Shown here: positions 1 through 12,513 of the stretch, piece after piece
How the letters are laid out: each line of letters opens with the position of its first letter
Position numbering within the stretch: position 1 is the stretch's first letter
NCBI GenBank assembly: GCA_013398055.1
Contig: VZRS01006725.1
Coordinates: 181,035 to 245,034 of the forward strand
Origin: Ifrita kowaldi
Taxonomy: Eukaryota; Chordata; Aves; Passeriformes; Cinclosomatidae
Direction of reading: 5' to 3'
DNA: 64,000 nucleotides
The notes under the pieces: generated by a model
What the model was told of the DNA's origin: nothing
The model's database searches: none
Seen by the model: only the letters and a program-made list of their open reading frames with translations
Translations under genes and position numbers: made by a program

Positions 1-278
1 TTGAAAGTTTCCGAGGATGGGGCAGCCACAGCTTCTCTGGGCAACCTGTGCCAGGGCCTCACCACCCGCACAGGGAAGATTTTCTTCCTAACATCCCATC
101 TAACCCTGCCCTCTGTCACTGTGAAGCCATTCCCCCTTGTTCTGCCACTCCAGGCCCCTGTAAAAAATCCCTCTACTTTATCTCTTTTCTCCAGGCTGAA
201 CAACTCCAACTCTCTCGAGCCTTTCTGCCTAGGAGAGGTGCTCCAGTTGCTGATCACCTTTGTGGCTCCTCTGGACCA
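1..278 (-). mobile_element. CR1 LINE 3'-region fragment, cut by the window edge
   Basis: The + strand reads as the reverse complement of a CR1 (chicken repeat 1 type) non-LTR retrotransposon 3' region. Recognisable blocks are GATGGGGCAGCCACAGCTTC at 16-35, then CTCTGGGCAACCTGTGCCAG, GGGCCTCACCACC, GAAGCCATTCCCCCTTGTTC near 124-143 and a GTGGCTCCTCTGGACC block ending near 277. These match the avian CR1 consensus as I remember it. The element is on the minus strand, so its terminal short-repeat tail lies left of the window. An apparent 94-codon reading frame here is only antisense CR1 sequence, not a gene. The copy shows many substitutions, so it is old and inactive. The right boundary is approximate. 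Confidence 0.9.
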
Positions 279-3077
279 CATATGAATCACAAATAGTGTC
301 ACTTGGTAGAAATGAGAAGGGAGGTGGAGCCCAGTGATGTTTGGGCCACCGCAGGAAACCGTGAGGACCAAACAGTGTCCTGAGGCCAGGCACAGTCAGG
401 GAGTAAAACCATGGAAATTGATTTTCCTGCAAATGTCCAATGAAAACCCTAAAGACCTTCTTTTCAGAGGTAAAATCAGTGGAGCTTGGAAGAGCTCAGG
501 AAATGTGATTTCTAACTCGTCTATCTTTGTAAATTGTGAAAGCTTGTACAGTTCCCCCTTAGTGCTCACAAATCCACGAATGTTTCTGCTGCGGAAGGTA
601 AAGTTCATTTGGCCTGGCAGATTAATCTCTGTGGGAGGTTAAACTGGTCACATGTCCACCAAAAGAGGGAAATTATGGATCCAGCTCTACCTCCTCACTC
701 TTCCTACTGCATTGTGTCATGTCCCTTTTAAGCTAAAATCATTCCCAGTGGGATGTTTCTGATGGAACAAAAGCGAGGGAAAGTGCTGCCCCAGGTCTGG
801 GCTTGGGTAAAACACTCTTCTGTTGTGGATCTGTCAGCACAGCAGGAGATGGAAAGAGAGAAAATGAACCAGTGGCCAGGATGGTTTAAAGATTCTTTGC
901 TTTGTGAAGCACAGTGTGGGCAGTTTGGCTGTTTGTCAGTCCATGGGTGTGATGGGAATGGTGTGCAGAGATCTCCGCAGAGACTGAATCCTGCTGGGTC
1001 TCTGAGACAGAGCTCACCTGGAGCATCCTCAGGTGGCTTCACTCTGCCCTTCCAGGAGCTGCTTAAAACGCATCAGTGTTTCCAGCTGGAGATCTTGGGA
1101 AAGTCATGATCACCTGTATTTGATTTATCATATTTTCTGTCAAATTCTAATAATAATGATAAAAGTATTCCTCGCTCCACTTATCCAAGCAATTAATAAA
1201 ACACTGTTTGACAAGATCATCTTATCCCGTTTTTATTCTGATTTTCCTTGATCAGAACTTTTGCAATTTTGAAGCCTGTTTACAATACTACAATGTCATC
1301 TTTCTGTTTCCTCAAAAGGCACGTTTCCAAAATGCTTTCAAATAATCCAGCCATTTTAATGAACACCTCAAGGGATCATTGAAATATCTTTAAACAGGTG
1401 GTGTGATTTTAAAAAAAGTCTTCCCCTGTGTATCCATCTGCATTCATCACCTTAGGTCATTTTCAATATTCATGTCTTCTACCTGGAATGCTGGTTTTGT
1501 CCTCAGTGATAACATGTGATTTTCTTCAAAAATGAAGCATATGGTTTATTTTTCTTGTCAAATTGCCCTTAAAATCTCTTGGATTTTTTTCTGGTATTTG
1601 TGTCTGCCAGGGTTGGAAGACTTATTTTCGCTTAAACTGTCTCAATATTTATGATAGTGTTCATTACCAAGAAGCAAGTAACAGGAAAAATATACTTTAT
1701 TTGTGCATCTGTACAAAGCAGCTTTCAAACATACAAATAGCTCTGGTATGTTGCTGGATCTTACCTAGGGTTTTCTCCCAGCCTATCAGAAATTTAGTCT
1801 ACAATGCAATCTTTGGGAATACCTTCTAAACCCTTGCTGTGTTTTTGTTGGTTTTTCCCTGCCTCTTTTAATGCAACTGCAGAAAATTAATCTAAGAAAA
1901 AAATGTTTAAAAATGTGTCCTTGAAGTGTACGCTAGGATTGGATGTTGGAAAAATAAAAAGCCCTGTATTTTTATCAGTCAAGTAAAGGTAAATGAAAAA
2001 TTATTAGTTTATTAATTCCTGGAGCTCAGTTTAGTTAGACTTGGTTCAATCAATGTCAGTTTTCTGCTATGGGAACTTGTTTGCTTAGAGTTTAAAGCAG
2101 CTTGTTGCAATGTGATAATTGTTCTTTGCACTCATCAGCCCACAATGGCTTAATGAGAAATAGGTTTAAATATCCTACATAAGTCAAACACTGTGAGGGA
2201 AAGCCTGGACTTCTCTTATGTTTAGAGGATTAATTTCTCTGCTGATCCCAGAGTTTAGGTGGACTCAGGGCAGGGCTGGGGTGGCCAGGGAGGAGTTTCC
2301 TGCAGCCGTGGTGGTCTCTAGGGGCACTCAGCAGTGCAGTCACTCAATATCACCAGTGTGACATGACTTTAGGGGCTGCTGTAGTGGCAGTCCCCAAATG
2401 AAGGTGTAATAGTATCTCTGATCCAATTCAGGAGCTAAATTTTTACCATACATTTCAAGAGGAAGTAAATACACAGGTCTTTAAGGCCATCTTAGGAATT
2501 CATGTGCTGCTGTTACCACTGCTCGAACACATTTCAGTGGGTCTTAGCTATAATTCTTGATATGTTTTGTATTTTTTAATTGTTTTTTTATTAGGTAGAA
2601 AAAGAATAGGTGTCCCTGTTCTGCCACAGGTGTGCTTTCTGTGAGACGACACTTTAAATCTACTTGAGCGTCATTACTGAAGAGACTCAAACAGTTTAGA
2701 TCTTAATTGATATTAATAGGAATAACCCTCAATGACGTGAACTTGGCAAGCCAGAAATTGCAGCTGTTCTCAGCAGTAGTGGCAGTAACAAAGATAATTA
2801 ATTGTTTTTCCCTGGGAGATATATTTAGATTGCACAAACTAAATATTCCATTCCCCGAGCCCTAATTCAGGCTTGTGTTTGTTCTGCAAATAAAAGAAGT
2901 GAAACTAAAGCTAGTATTTTTTGACTGTCACACCATAATGTGAGCTATTGCAATTATTTTTGAAAAATGAAATATTTAAAAGATTTATTACGCAAGTCTT
3001 CCAGTGATAACTTAAGGAGTTGATGTTGTGTATGTTTTTTTTTTTAGCATAAAATGTGTAATAATTTGATTTTTGTG

Positions 3078-3123
3078 TTTTTTTTGTTTTGTTTTGTTTT
3101 GGTTGTTTTGTTTTGTTTTGTTT
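3078..3123. repeat. (TTTTG)n simple repeat
   Basis: An imperfect TTTTG pentanucleotide array of about 46 bases, interrupted once by GGTTG. It is a simple low-complexity tract inside the intron and is probably length-variable between individuals. Confidence 0.85.
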
Positions 3124-4196
3124 ATAAGAGCTGGTACTTTACCTGGCCCCAGCAGTAATGTGCAGAGGACCATATTGAATATTGCAGAGCATGTGTTCCT
3201 GGCAGAGTTTTAGACAAAAAGTATTCCTGAGCGAGCACAACTTCATTTGCTAAGAACTTACAGTCAGCATTATAATCCTCCTAGATTGTGAAAGAATATA
3301 TCAAAGTTCAGTTTTGAAGTACACAGGGATGTGTTAATGGCACTGCAGAATGTTTATACCCATTGTGCAGGAGGCCTCTGCCTTATTTATGGATTTCCAG
3401 GCTTTTAAATTCTTTCCATTTTCCTTAAAAAAGAGTGGGAAGGAATCTTCCCAGATGCTTCCCCTTTCTCAGCTGCAAGTGGGCTCAGCACCTGGGGAGT
3501 ATTTACTTCTGGTCCTGGTTCTTGAAGCTGTAATAGACACCTCCACAAGAATGTATATTCATATGCTCTAAGTGTGTGGTTTTTATTAACACTTATTTTA
3601 ATAGTGGCTGTAAAACTCATGCATTTAAATGCAGTTCTTTAAAGGGATGGCATTTTGAACGAGGGTTTCTTTCACCAGTTATTTATTTGTGCAATAGAAA
3701 GTCTCTGGCGTGGGTATAATTTTGTCTATGCTGATAACATCCACCCTGAAAACGTAACATGCATGGGATACTCTGTTGCTTGCTCCAACAGTCATTTCCT
3801 ATTACGGGTTTTCAATCTCTGACACCCTAAAAACATGGAGCTGCCTCAGGCTGGGCTGAACACAGAGGCAACAGTGCTGAGCAGAGCAGGTGCCCTTTGG
3901 CACCTCCACAAATGCCTCCCTTCACAGTCAAGAAATGAGGCTTTATTTCCCCAAACTAGTATGGCACTAAACCACCAAACTAAACATTTACCTTTGTGAT
4001 GTAAATATTTCCTAAGATCAGCTTCTATCAAATCCTGCAGTTATTTGTGCTGCTCGGCAAGAGGCACGCACTCTGCAGCAGGAAAATGTGTTCTTTATGA
4101 ATGGGATGAAGCTCTTTTCTTCACTTGCATCTTAAATGCAATCTAAATGATCCATCATGCCCTGCACACAGCAAAAGCAATAGGTATGATGAAAGT

Positions 4197-4214
4197 CTGA
4201 TTACATGTAATCAG
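4197..4214. repeat. 18-bp perfect palindrome (CTGATTACATGTAATCAG)
   Basis: The sequence equals its own reverse complement over 18 bases with no spacer. Each half carries TGATTA/TAATCA, a homeodomain-like core, so the site could bind a protein dimer. That is inference; chance is also possible in 64 kb of AT-rich DNA. Confidence 0.7.
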
Positions 4215-4655
4215 CAGCAGTAGTGATTTGAATGTTTTGTCCTGTGTCTTCCCTCAGCCTACAGCCCAGAAAAGCTACTTCTTTAGTGTATTCCAAGAAG
4301 TTACTTGGGTTCATCAACTGGGTTAGTTCAGAACCCCAGTTCTCTGGATCTCCCTTGGTTATTTTGACTATTACATGGCTGGAATATCAGTTACTTTGGA
4401 TGCTTTTAAAAAATATTAAAAATACCAAACAATCTAGGCTGGCATTCAGGTCCACAGCTTGTCAGCAACAGTGGATTTGAGAGGTAAAACTGCTTTTACC
4501 TGTGCTCTAAAGTACAGAGAACTGTTCTTAACAAATCCCCAGCTGGGGAAAACTCTGGAAATAGGATGCCACTAAAAAAAACCACCTAAGAAGTATTGTT
4601 ATTACTGTGGTCATAGATCAGGCCAAACCATCTCTTTCTGGAGTGCATGTACATA

Positions 4656-4872
4656 CATTCGGCTGGAATTGTTAAGGATTGCGTCTGCTCCAGTGATTTA
4701 GCTCAGTCACTGAGATTGTGTGCAGCAGCTGCGAGGAACAACCAGCGCAGCACCGACGGAGCAGTCGCCTCAATAATTCTCTGACTCGAGCCCACTCGCA
4801 AGTGAAATCATTCTGCTGCAGAGCTCCGAAGCTGTGTCTGTCTTCGGGGGAGAATTGCCTGCTCGTACGGTT
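4656..4872. promoter_or_regulatory. Short CpG-dense islet in the intron (candidate regulatory element)
   Basis: I count about 13 CpG dinucleotides in roughly 217 bases, against a strongly CpG-depleted background. GC content is near half, so observed/expected CpG is roughly 0.8 by hand count. It is flanked by AT-rich DNA on both sides. A 62-codon open frame crosses it, but I recognise no domain. It could be an intronic enhancer, an alternative promoter or the remains of a GC-rich insertion. It is too short for a classical CpG island. Confidence 0.35.
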
Positions 4873-7800
4873 CTGCATTTCTTTCTTTCCTGCTGCTAGA
4901 ATATAATTAAAGTTGCTAAAAATACATGCTTTCTAATATTGTTTTTTCTGTGTAGGCGGCTGCTGTTACTCTGCTCTCAGGAGAGGAGATGGTAGAAAGA
5001 TGAATGTCACTTAACTCTATTAAGTGGTCCATATTGCATAGGGGTATAAACGCTCTTTATTTGTTGCCTGATCCAAAGTCCCATGAAGTGTTTAAATTAA
5101 AATATATATATGTGTATATACAGAAGAGTCTGCTGGCTTCATTAGCTTTACAGAAGTATTTTTTCCCCATCAGAAGAGAGGAGATTCTGAAAAGTACCAC
5201 TTTCACGTTAGCCTGCGAGAATTTACATTCTTAGTGCAAAGGAAATTAGTAGAACAAGCAGGGCCGTAATTACTGTGCTTTTACAATGCTGACATTGTAC
5301 CTAATTATGGTTTAGTCTACAGAGCACTCTGTTTGTTTAATAATCACAGCAGACATAGTCTGAGCATATGTTTTTGCATCACCTGAACGACTGGCAGTGC
5401 TGTCAGGAAGTGGCAGTTGACAAGACTTTACCTATTTTACAGTATAAAGCATTGGTTCACCTTTGATATGCATGAAATCACTTAAGGGTGAGGTGGAATC
5501 AGCATTTAGAGGCAAAGCAGCTCAATGCAAAGAGAGTCTTTGTTCTCTTTTTGTGTGGTAAAACCAGGGCATAATTTTCTTTGCACAATCTCAGCAGCTC
5601 GAAAAGCTGGTAATAAAATCCTCAGCACCCCTGCTGATGAAGTGAGATCTGCTATTGCTAACAAAGGTTAAACATCCATCATCCTTTCGACCTGCTGAAA
5701 TGATGACATCTGCAGGTTTGATCCTGAGTTTACCACCTGTCTGATGCCTCTTGGTTTCTATTTAAAGATGGCCAATTTTTCCTGAGCATGAAGTTTTCGA
5801 TTTCCTCTCCTGCCTCCTCTTCAGCCATCATTTGAATTGTAATTAACTTTTCCTCACATATGGGAAGTCTCAAAAATAACTTATAGATTTTTGGATAGAG
5901 AAGGGACAAAGAGGAGCCTGAGTCGGTATTTGTGATGGATTTCCTCCAACCTGTTCTGTGGTGAGACCTTCCCCTGTGAAACCTGGGCATGTCATATTTG
6001 TTCAGGTGTCCACTAACTCCTTGTTCAGCACATCAGGGTTATGAGTCTTATTTCCATGACTGCAGTGGAATTTCTTAAAAGTTTGGATTATCTTGGCCAC
6101 CCTTCAGTCCCCAGGCTCCGGGACAGATTGGAGAAAGCAGTTATGTTAAAAATTAAATTATTTCTTCCTTGGTTTTTGTGCAACTAAAACATTCTGTGTG
6201 TGTGGGTGCAATCTTGTATACCATCCTATTGATTCTTTTCCTGATGCTGCCTTTAGTTTTCTAATTGCCTGTTTCTCTTGATCATCCTTTGTGACACAAA
6301 TAGCCTCAGGGACGGCAGGGATTTGAAAAAGCAATAGCTGAGGAACGACTTCACACAAGAATGCTGCCTTCGAATTAAATGTTTCCTCCATAAGGATATG
6401 TGGGGCTCTTTTGGTTTTTGTCAAGTGTCCAAATGTCTTGGCAAGAAACTTTGAAAATTATTTCGACCAAGTTGCTTGATAACATTATATCCAAAGTATC
6501 TTTATTTTCCTTTTTTTTTTTTACAGCTGTCTTTTTACAGTGTTTTTTTTTTTTAAATAGTGGTCAATGCTTACGAATTATAATAGAATGTAACCTTAAT
6601 AAATCAAAGGAATAATTATCTAAACTCATATGTCTTTAGATTTGAATAATTCAGTGCTTAATTTATATATAATTGCTTTAAAAAGTATGTTAATATTTCA
6701 AAACATTCAATAAATAAATTTTTATGAGTTTTTTAATAACATTAAGTAATTCTGAGCAATAATACTTGGTTTTCCCTCCATGATGAAACAGAGGTGACTG
6801 TAGAATGCAACCTAAGACAAGAGCTTGTTCCTGAAATAAAGATCTTGTCACAGAAGGGTGACTCTTAGCTCCTTTGAAAGTAAAGGGTTTTGTTATCAGC
6901 CCAAACTTGAAGCCTGTAATAGTCTTCCCATCCTTTTATCAATCCAACTCTTCTCCTTAGTGTCAAGGCTTTGGCCATTTCCCCCTTGTTTCCAAGGAGC
7001 CAATGGGTGGATGGGCTCATTAATCCTGCGTGTGGTCACTCACGGCTCCCACAACTTACCCAGTGCCATTCCCGCTGTCCTGGGGATGGGGAAATAAATC
7101 CAAGCAGAGAGGGTTTCAAAATGTGTTTGTGGGTAGCTGGGTGACACCGGGCTGGTATCAAACCCATCCTTTAGGGATGAGATCCTTCTTTGTAACGTGG
7201 ACTTTTTGGGCAGAATGCAAGACGCCCTCCAAAATACCATTTTAAATTGTTCAGCAGCAACCTTTTACTAAATATTGCATCTTGCTGCCTATGAATAACA
7301 TGTTTGCCTGTTCAGAAAATTTTATTGAAGACCTACTGACAGCAGCAGCTAATATCACAATACATTGCTCTCTAGTGGTGTGAAAATTATTATTCAATGT
7401 GTGCATTTCCAAATTGCACCTTAAATTACCGGTCTTGGATCATGCTATCAAAAAAGTCAGACCTTAACTGCAGAAGATCACAATTGTAACTACTTTCCCA
7501 ACTGTTAAATTACAATTAAACCTATATTAGGTGACACTTTGGTGTGCCTTTTAGTTAATTCTTACAATTTAACTTAGAACTGTTGATTGTAGTTATTTAA
7601 AATAATGGATAGGATTTCAGTAGGGCCCAGCATAAATGTGGAGCCATTTGTAAGATTAGAGTCAATTTTATAAAGGTTTACATGAAAAATAGATTATTTT
7701 AGTTGCAAGTTTGTAATATTACTGCTATATTTTTAATATTTGGTGATTTACAACTTGAATAAAATAGTTGACCCTGGTAATGAGATTTTCCCTTTATCTC

Positions 7801-8311
7801 TTTATGTAGACACTTTAGAAAGGTGTCTTAGCTTGGTTTTCCCCTAGTTCTCTCATCCTTTCAATAATTGAGTATAGTTTAAAGTTATCTTAGCATTTAA
7901 CCCCATTTCCCTGTAGATTAATTATCCCAATGTAAAACAAATGTGTATTAAACATATGCAGTTGCTTACGGAAGCAGATTTGGCTGTTTCATTTAATATA
8001 AGTCTCTTGTTGCACAAAACAAACCCGTCATATTTAAGATTTCTCTGGTCATTAAAATTGAATTATGTAATAGGCTTCCATCTGCTATTGAAACCTGTTC
8101 ATCATTATTTTGTGTCATTTTAAGTGGGAGCATTCTGAGAAATGCTTAGTGACAGCAGGCTTGGCTCTCGCAGCTGTGAGAGCAGGGTAGGACAGGGCTT
8201 CCTTCCTTCCTAGCTGCAAAAATATGTTTATTGTCTTCTGAGAAGGTTTTCTCCAAGAGTTTGGTTCTCACTTCTCCAGCCTTGCCATCTTCTGCAAAAG
8301 TTTGGATTTTA
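4873..8311. other. Intronic DNA, no gene seen
   Basis: AT-rich noncoding sequence with short poly-T tracts near 6510-6555 and no recognisable exon or transposon. The stretch around 7310-7460 has moderately complex sequence without repeats and could be a conserved element, but nothing in a single sequence proves it. Confidence 0.6.
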
Positions 8312-8580
8312 TGCGTGCAAGTCGCAAGCTCCTCCCAGCATCTTCCCCAGCCCACTTGGTAGATCGCTGTGGGATGAATCCAGCGCTGCCATCCATCAAG
8401 CTCGGCCACCGTCTGGGTGACACTGATGGTGGTTAGCCAGCATTAAATGACTGGCGATGGAGCGACTCAGGAGCGGGCAGGGAAGATGGATGGCCTCGTG
8501 CTGCTGCGCTGGAGTGGGAGCTGGGAAAATGGGATCTGATCCCTGCAGCGACAGCTCGGAGCCCACCGGGGCAGATGTGG
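8312..8580. promoter_or_regulatory. CpG-enriched islet (candidate regulatory element)
   Basis: About 14 CpG dinucleotides occur in roughly 270 bases of GC-rich DNA, including AGCGCTGCC, GGCGATGGAGCGACTC and ACCGGGG segments. Several overlapping short open frames on both strands follow from the GC content and do not look like genes. Function is unknown; enhancer, unmethylated islet or degraded GC-rich insertion are all possible. Confidence 0.3.
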
Positions 8581-9672
8581 GCTCTGCTGGAATTGTGAGC
8601 CAGGCAGGGCAGGAATTCCACTGCTGCATTCAAGGACTGCATTTACAACCTGTGAGGGAGCTGGACTGGGTAACTTCATGAGAACAAACCATTTAGTTGA
8701 TAGAAGGCTATGGTTTCAGGATTATCCTTTTTGTTATCCTATTAAAGATAAGATTTCTGGCAAAAGGAATAAAATTTGTGCTTGAGTCCTAGAACAACAA
8801 CAAGCAAATCAAGCACCAATGATCACATAGCCTCAACATTCTCCTCTGGAGAATTAAAACAGAAAGTAAAGAGGATGGTTGAAATCAGTCCAGACATTTT
8901 ATAGCTCCTTCTGTAATGCTTTAGATTTTTTAATCCTTTGTGATAACTTTTTTTCCTGTTTTCCCAGTATAGCTTTGTTTTCCCATTATGCAGTTATCTG
9001 TTACCTAGATCTTACCTATCTATATCCTTCTTTCATAAAGTTATCTGCACTTTAAAAGAAAACTGAACACTTTACTTTTATTCAAAGTGATGATAAGAGG
9101 AGCATATTTTTTTTCTTTTTAGTCCCATAATGTTCCCAGTATCTTAAAATACCACAACAGTTGATGTGCTTTTCCTTCCTTGTGTGGACAGATGTTGTTC
9201 TAGTAGAGTTTGAAATATTCAAATGGAATGGCTTTATTATGTTTTACATGGTAAGAAAATGACTAAATTAAAACAATGACATCATTGATTACCCTTTGAT
9301 AGATGAAATTTATCTAAATTAATTATCTTTCTGTATTTACTAAAAATGTTTGTATGTGAAAACTCACGATGATAAAACATCTGCTCAGCAAAGGGCTTAT
9401 CAAAGGTATTGTAATAAGCTATGTAATGAATGTTTCAGCTTTCAAAAGAGAAAATATTTTGTGTGGCATTTATTTAAATAATTTGTCTTAAGTCAGGATT
9501 TCCATCCCACTTTTAGAAAAAGAAGCAATTTTGCCATGAAAACACTATAATTGAATTTGGAAGCTTTACAACAGAGCGAAGGAAAAAGCGTAACTTGGAA
9601 ATCTCTAAGTTCCAAGAGCTGGCACAGATAGGAGATGAAAAAGATGCATTTGAAGTCCTGCTTGGAGGCACA
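8581..9672. other. Intronic DNA, no gene seen
   Basis: AT-rich noncoding sequence. I see short T-rich runs near 9105-9120 and no exon, RNA gene or transposon. Confidence 0.6.
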
Positions 9673-9720
9673 GTGAGCGGCGCACTGCGGCGAAACGGGT
9701 TTGAAATCAGCGCCGGGTGA
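9673..9720. promoter_or_regulatory. CpG cluster, about 7 CpGs in 48 bases
   Basis: A dense burst of CpG (AGCGGCGCACTGCGGCGAAA then CGGG and GCGCCGGG) sits in AT-rich intronic DNA. Such density without decay suggests either an unmethylated element or recent sequence. No coding meaning is visible. Confidence 0.25.
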
Positions 9721-12278
9721 CTTGTTCTCAGTCCCCATCCGTCTGCTCATTTCTTCTGCTCTTCAGGAGCTTGCCTGTCAGACCTTTTGGAGATTTGATC
9801 CTGGGAGCAGCTGAGAGCCTGAGTCTTTTCTCCATTGAGCTTCCTGATGAAGCAGCAAACGTGTCTGTGTACAAGAAATGTATTATTCAAGTCATCGCTC
9901 CTAGAATTTCTTTGGCGTGTGAAAGTTTGTGTTGCTTATCCAGGTGATCTCCTTGGACTAGGAAGTGTCCTTATGTATGAGCTCCTGTGAAGGGTCTTGC
10001 CAAGATGCTTGCAGTTCCTTATAAAAACTGATATTTTATTTCTGTGAATGTGTTAACTTTTTCAAGTCTTCTGTTGCAACCATTTCTTCCTGTCAAGGAG
10101 GAAATGAAATTATAATATTATGAACACACTGTTATAATACAGGCTAAGGTAGTGGGGAAGCTCAGAGGTTTTCACACTCCATACAAATGGTTTTTTCAAA
10201 GGCATTTTGTTCTCTGATGTGGGAAAGGGTTGTTTCAGTGGAAGCCTTTGAAGGCTTTCCACAAGTGAGAACATTTTTGCTCATGTTCCCCCCGGCACTG
10301 GCTGCCAGCAGCTGAAAGGGCACCGTGTTGACTCTGGTACAGGGCTTGTCACCCTTGACACACTGAGGGATAAGTGATGGTCGCTTTGACCCTCCACCCT
10401 GACATTTACATTCAGTCCACATCAGGCTGTGTGGAAAGAAGGCCCACTTCACCCTGGGGAATGTTGTTTGCATGTTTGCTCCAGTTTTCAAGGAAGTGAG
10501 GGATAATTGTGAAGAAATGGTTCAGAGGGAGTTTGCTGGGCCTTTTGCCTCCCTTCTGTGTCGGGCTGCTTGGAGCAGGGATTGGCAAATGGCAGGATTG
10601 CAGGTGATGTGTTTCTATTAGGGTCTCTCTATTGTGTTAGAGAAGACACCTGGCTGTTCTGTGGTATTTTTGAGCCATTAGGGAACATAACCATCATGTC
10701 ATTTCATAGTTTGCTGAGATAGGTATTATTCTGTGACCCTTTGCTGATTAGATAAAAATTGGCTCAGGAATATTTGGGTGTTTCTCATTATCTGAGCATT
10801 TCTTAAATTTCTCTGTCCATAGATTGTGCCAAGTTGAGTCTGAGTAACCTTGTCTTGTTCAAATCCAGGAGGGGACTTGATGTCACCCCCCCCAATGGAA
10901 ATGTATTTTTGACAAAGGAAGAGCAAAACAGAGGAAGGTACAAGACAGCCCCTAAACTTATCACCTACCCACTTCCTAAAATACTCCAGGATTTGCATGA
11001 AACAATTAATGTTTCTCATCTTCTTGTTAATACTGACCTCTATCAATATTTGCTTCGTCTGATCCATAAATTATAGTAGCACGGAGCAAATCCAAAAAAT
11101 ATGAGGAATTCTTGCAACTGTGTGAACTAAATAAGGAATTTCAGCATGAATATTATGGGCTGAGATCCAGGATATCTGATGTCACTCCAAAGACTGACCA
11201 GACTCCAAAAAAGATGCTTGTGACCTTGCTGGGGGGAAGATGTGCAGACTGAGGAAAGTTTACACATAGAACTTAAGCATATGTGGCTTAAACTGAACAT
11301 ATGGTGCTTTTACTGACGGGTACCTGTGCGTGTGCCTTGCCTATGGATAAAGCAATTAGCTGATTACAAAGTGCTGAATAAGTGATAACTAATATGCCAG
11401 GAGCTGAATAAATACACGTAAAACATTCGTATTCCTGTTTAGAATGCTACATGTGAACATACCCACAGCTCTCTAAGCCCCTTTGCATTGTGGAAGCACA
11501 AATCAGGGTTTGGTAGATCTTGGAAGAGATTTTTGGGTTCTGTAAATAAAATTCATGACTTTGAACACAGCATTATACTGAACCGGGCAGGACAGAAAGT
11601 AATGGTTTCATAATCATACTTTTATACCCTGAATGTAAAAGTCTGTTTACTGTTTTGCAAGACGCATTCCAGGGATTTTGACTGTAGTTTAGTGTGGCCA
11701 AAATGTAAATATTTTACTGTATGTTGGGCTCTAAAAATGTAGATTTAACTCAAAAGGTAGAAAAGGTTTGAAAAGCATTATATACAAGTCTGAAAGTCAT
11801 AAGTAGGAAGTGCTGTGCCTGCTCTTTCTTCACAACTCCCTTTCAGTTACAGTAATTTAGGTTTTAGCATATGATGAATTCTGTCATAAATTACTACCGG
11901 AATCCACTTTTCAACTTTGGAGTAAATTTTGCTGAAATTAATCTGGAAACCCTCCCATGTTTCAGTGAGAGATCAAAGAAAATCCCAAATGGAAAACATG
12001 CTTTTGAGAGGGGGGAAAAAATAGTTCTGAGTTCTTAAGCTCTTGTAATGAAGATAACTTAATTAAAATCAAAGCAAAACTAATTAAGAACTTAAAAGTG
12101 CAAGTTTTTGGTTGCATAATATCCCTGAAACATGGCAGAATGGGTTTGTTATCATTGTAGAAGTTCCTGGTTGTGCAGACAGGTGATGCAGTCACCAGTG
12201 GATCTGGGTGGAAATGCACAGCTGGATTGCAGTTCCCTGACCACTCCTTTTGGCCTTTCTGATCTTTTGCTTCTGGGG

Positions 12279-12301
12279 AAAAAAAAAAGAAAAAAGAGAA
12301 A

Positions 12302-12333
<32 letters not shown>

Positions 12334-12335
12334 AA
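12279..12335. repeat. A-rich tract with G interruptions
   Basis: A 57-base run of almost pure adenine with a few single G residues. It creates false poly-Lys (plus) and poly-Phe (minus) frames. It may be the poly-A tail of an old retrocopy, but no recognisable retrocopy body precedes it. Confidence 0.85.
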
Positions 12336-12500
12336 TTGCAATTTTGGCAGGCAATTCCCCTTCTCTCCTATGAGTTTTATTTGGGTATGCAGCTGGGAAC
12401 AAACCAGCTGAGAACTTTTATAATTTTATAGTTTTTGTTCATGGATTTCATAGTTCATTCCTACATCTTGCCGTTCTCAAGTGGAAAAAGAAAGCATGTT

Positions 12501-12513
12501 CACACACACACAC
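12501..12513. repeat. Short (CA)n microsatellite
   Basis: Six and a half CA units. It is short and probably only weakly variable. Confidence 0.7.

Larger units (their letters stand above)
279..4655. other. Intronic DNA, no gene seen (inferred LRP1B intron before the LDLa exon)
   Basis: This AT-rich stretch holds no exon I can support. It contains scattered stop codons in all frames, a (TTTTG)n repeat at 3078-3123 and an 18-bp palindrome at 4197-4214. The part near 2700-2960 is rich in TAATTA and TAAT homeodomain-type cores and lacks repeats, so it might be a conserved noncoding element, but one sequence cannot show that. Assignment to an LRP1B intron is inferred from the downstream exon. Confidence 0.6.

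Noticed and set aside
1..285. 94-codon frame at the left edge
   Set aside because: Antisense CR1 3' region, not a gene.
11962..12402. 146-codon minus-strand frame
   Set aside because: Its middle is poly-Phe from the antisense of the A-rich tract at 12279-12335. No domain or splice support.
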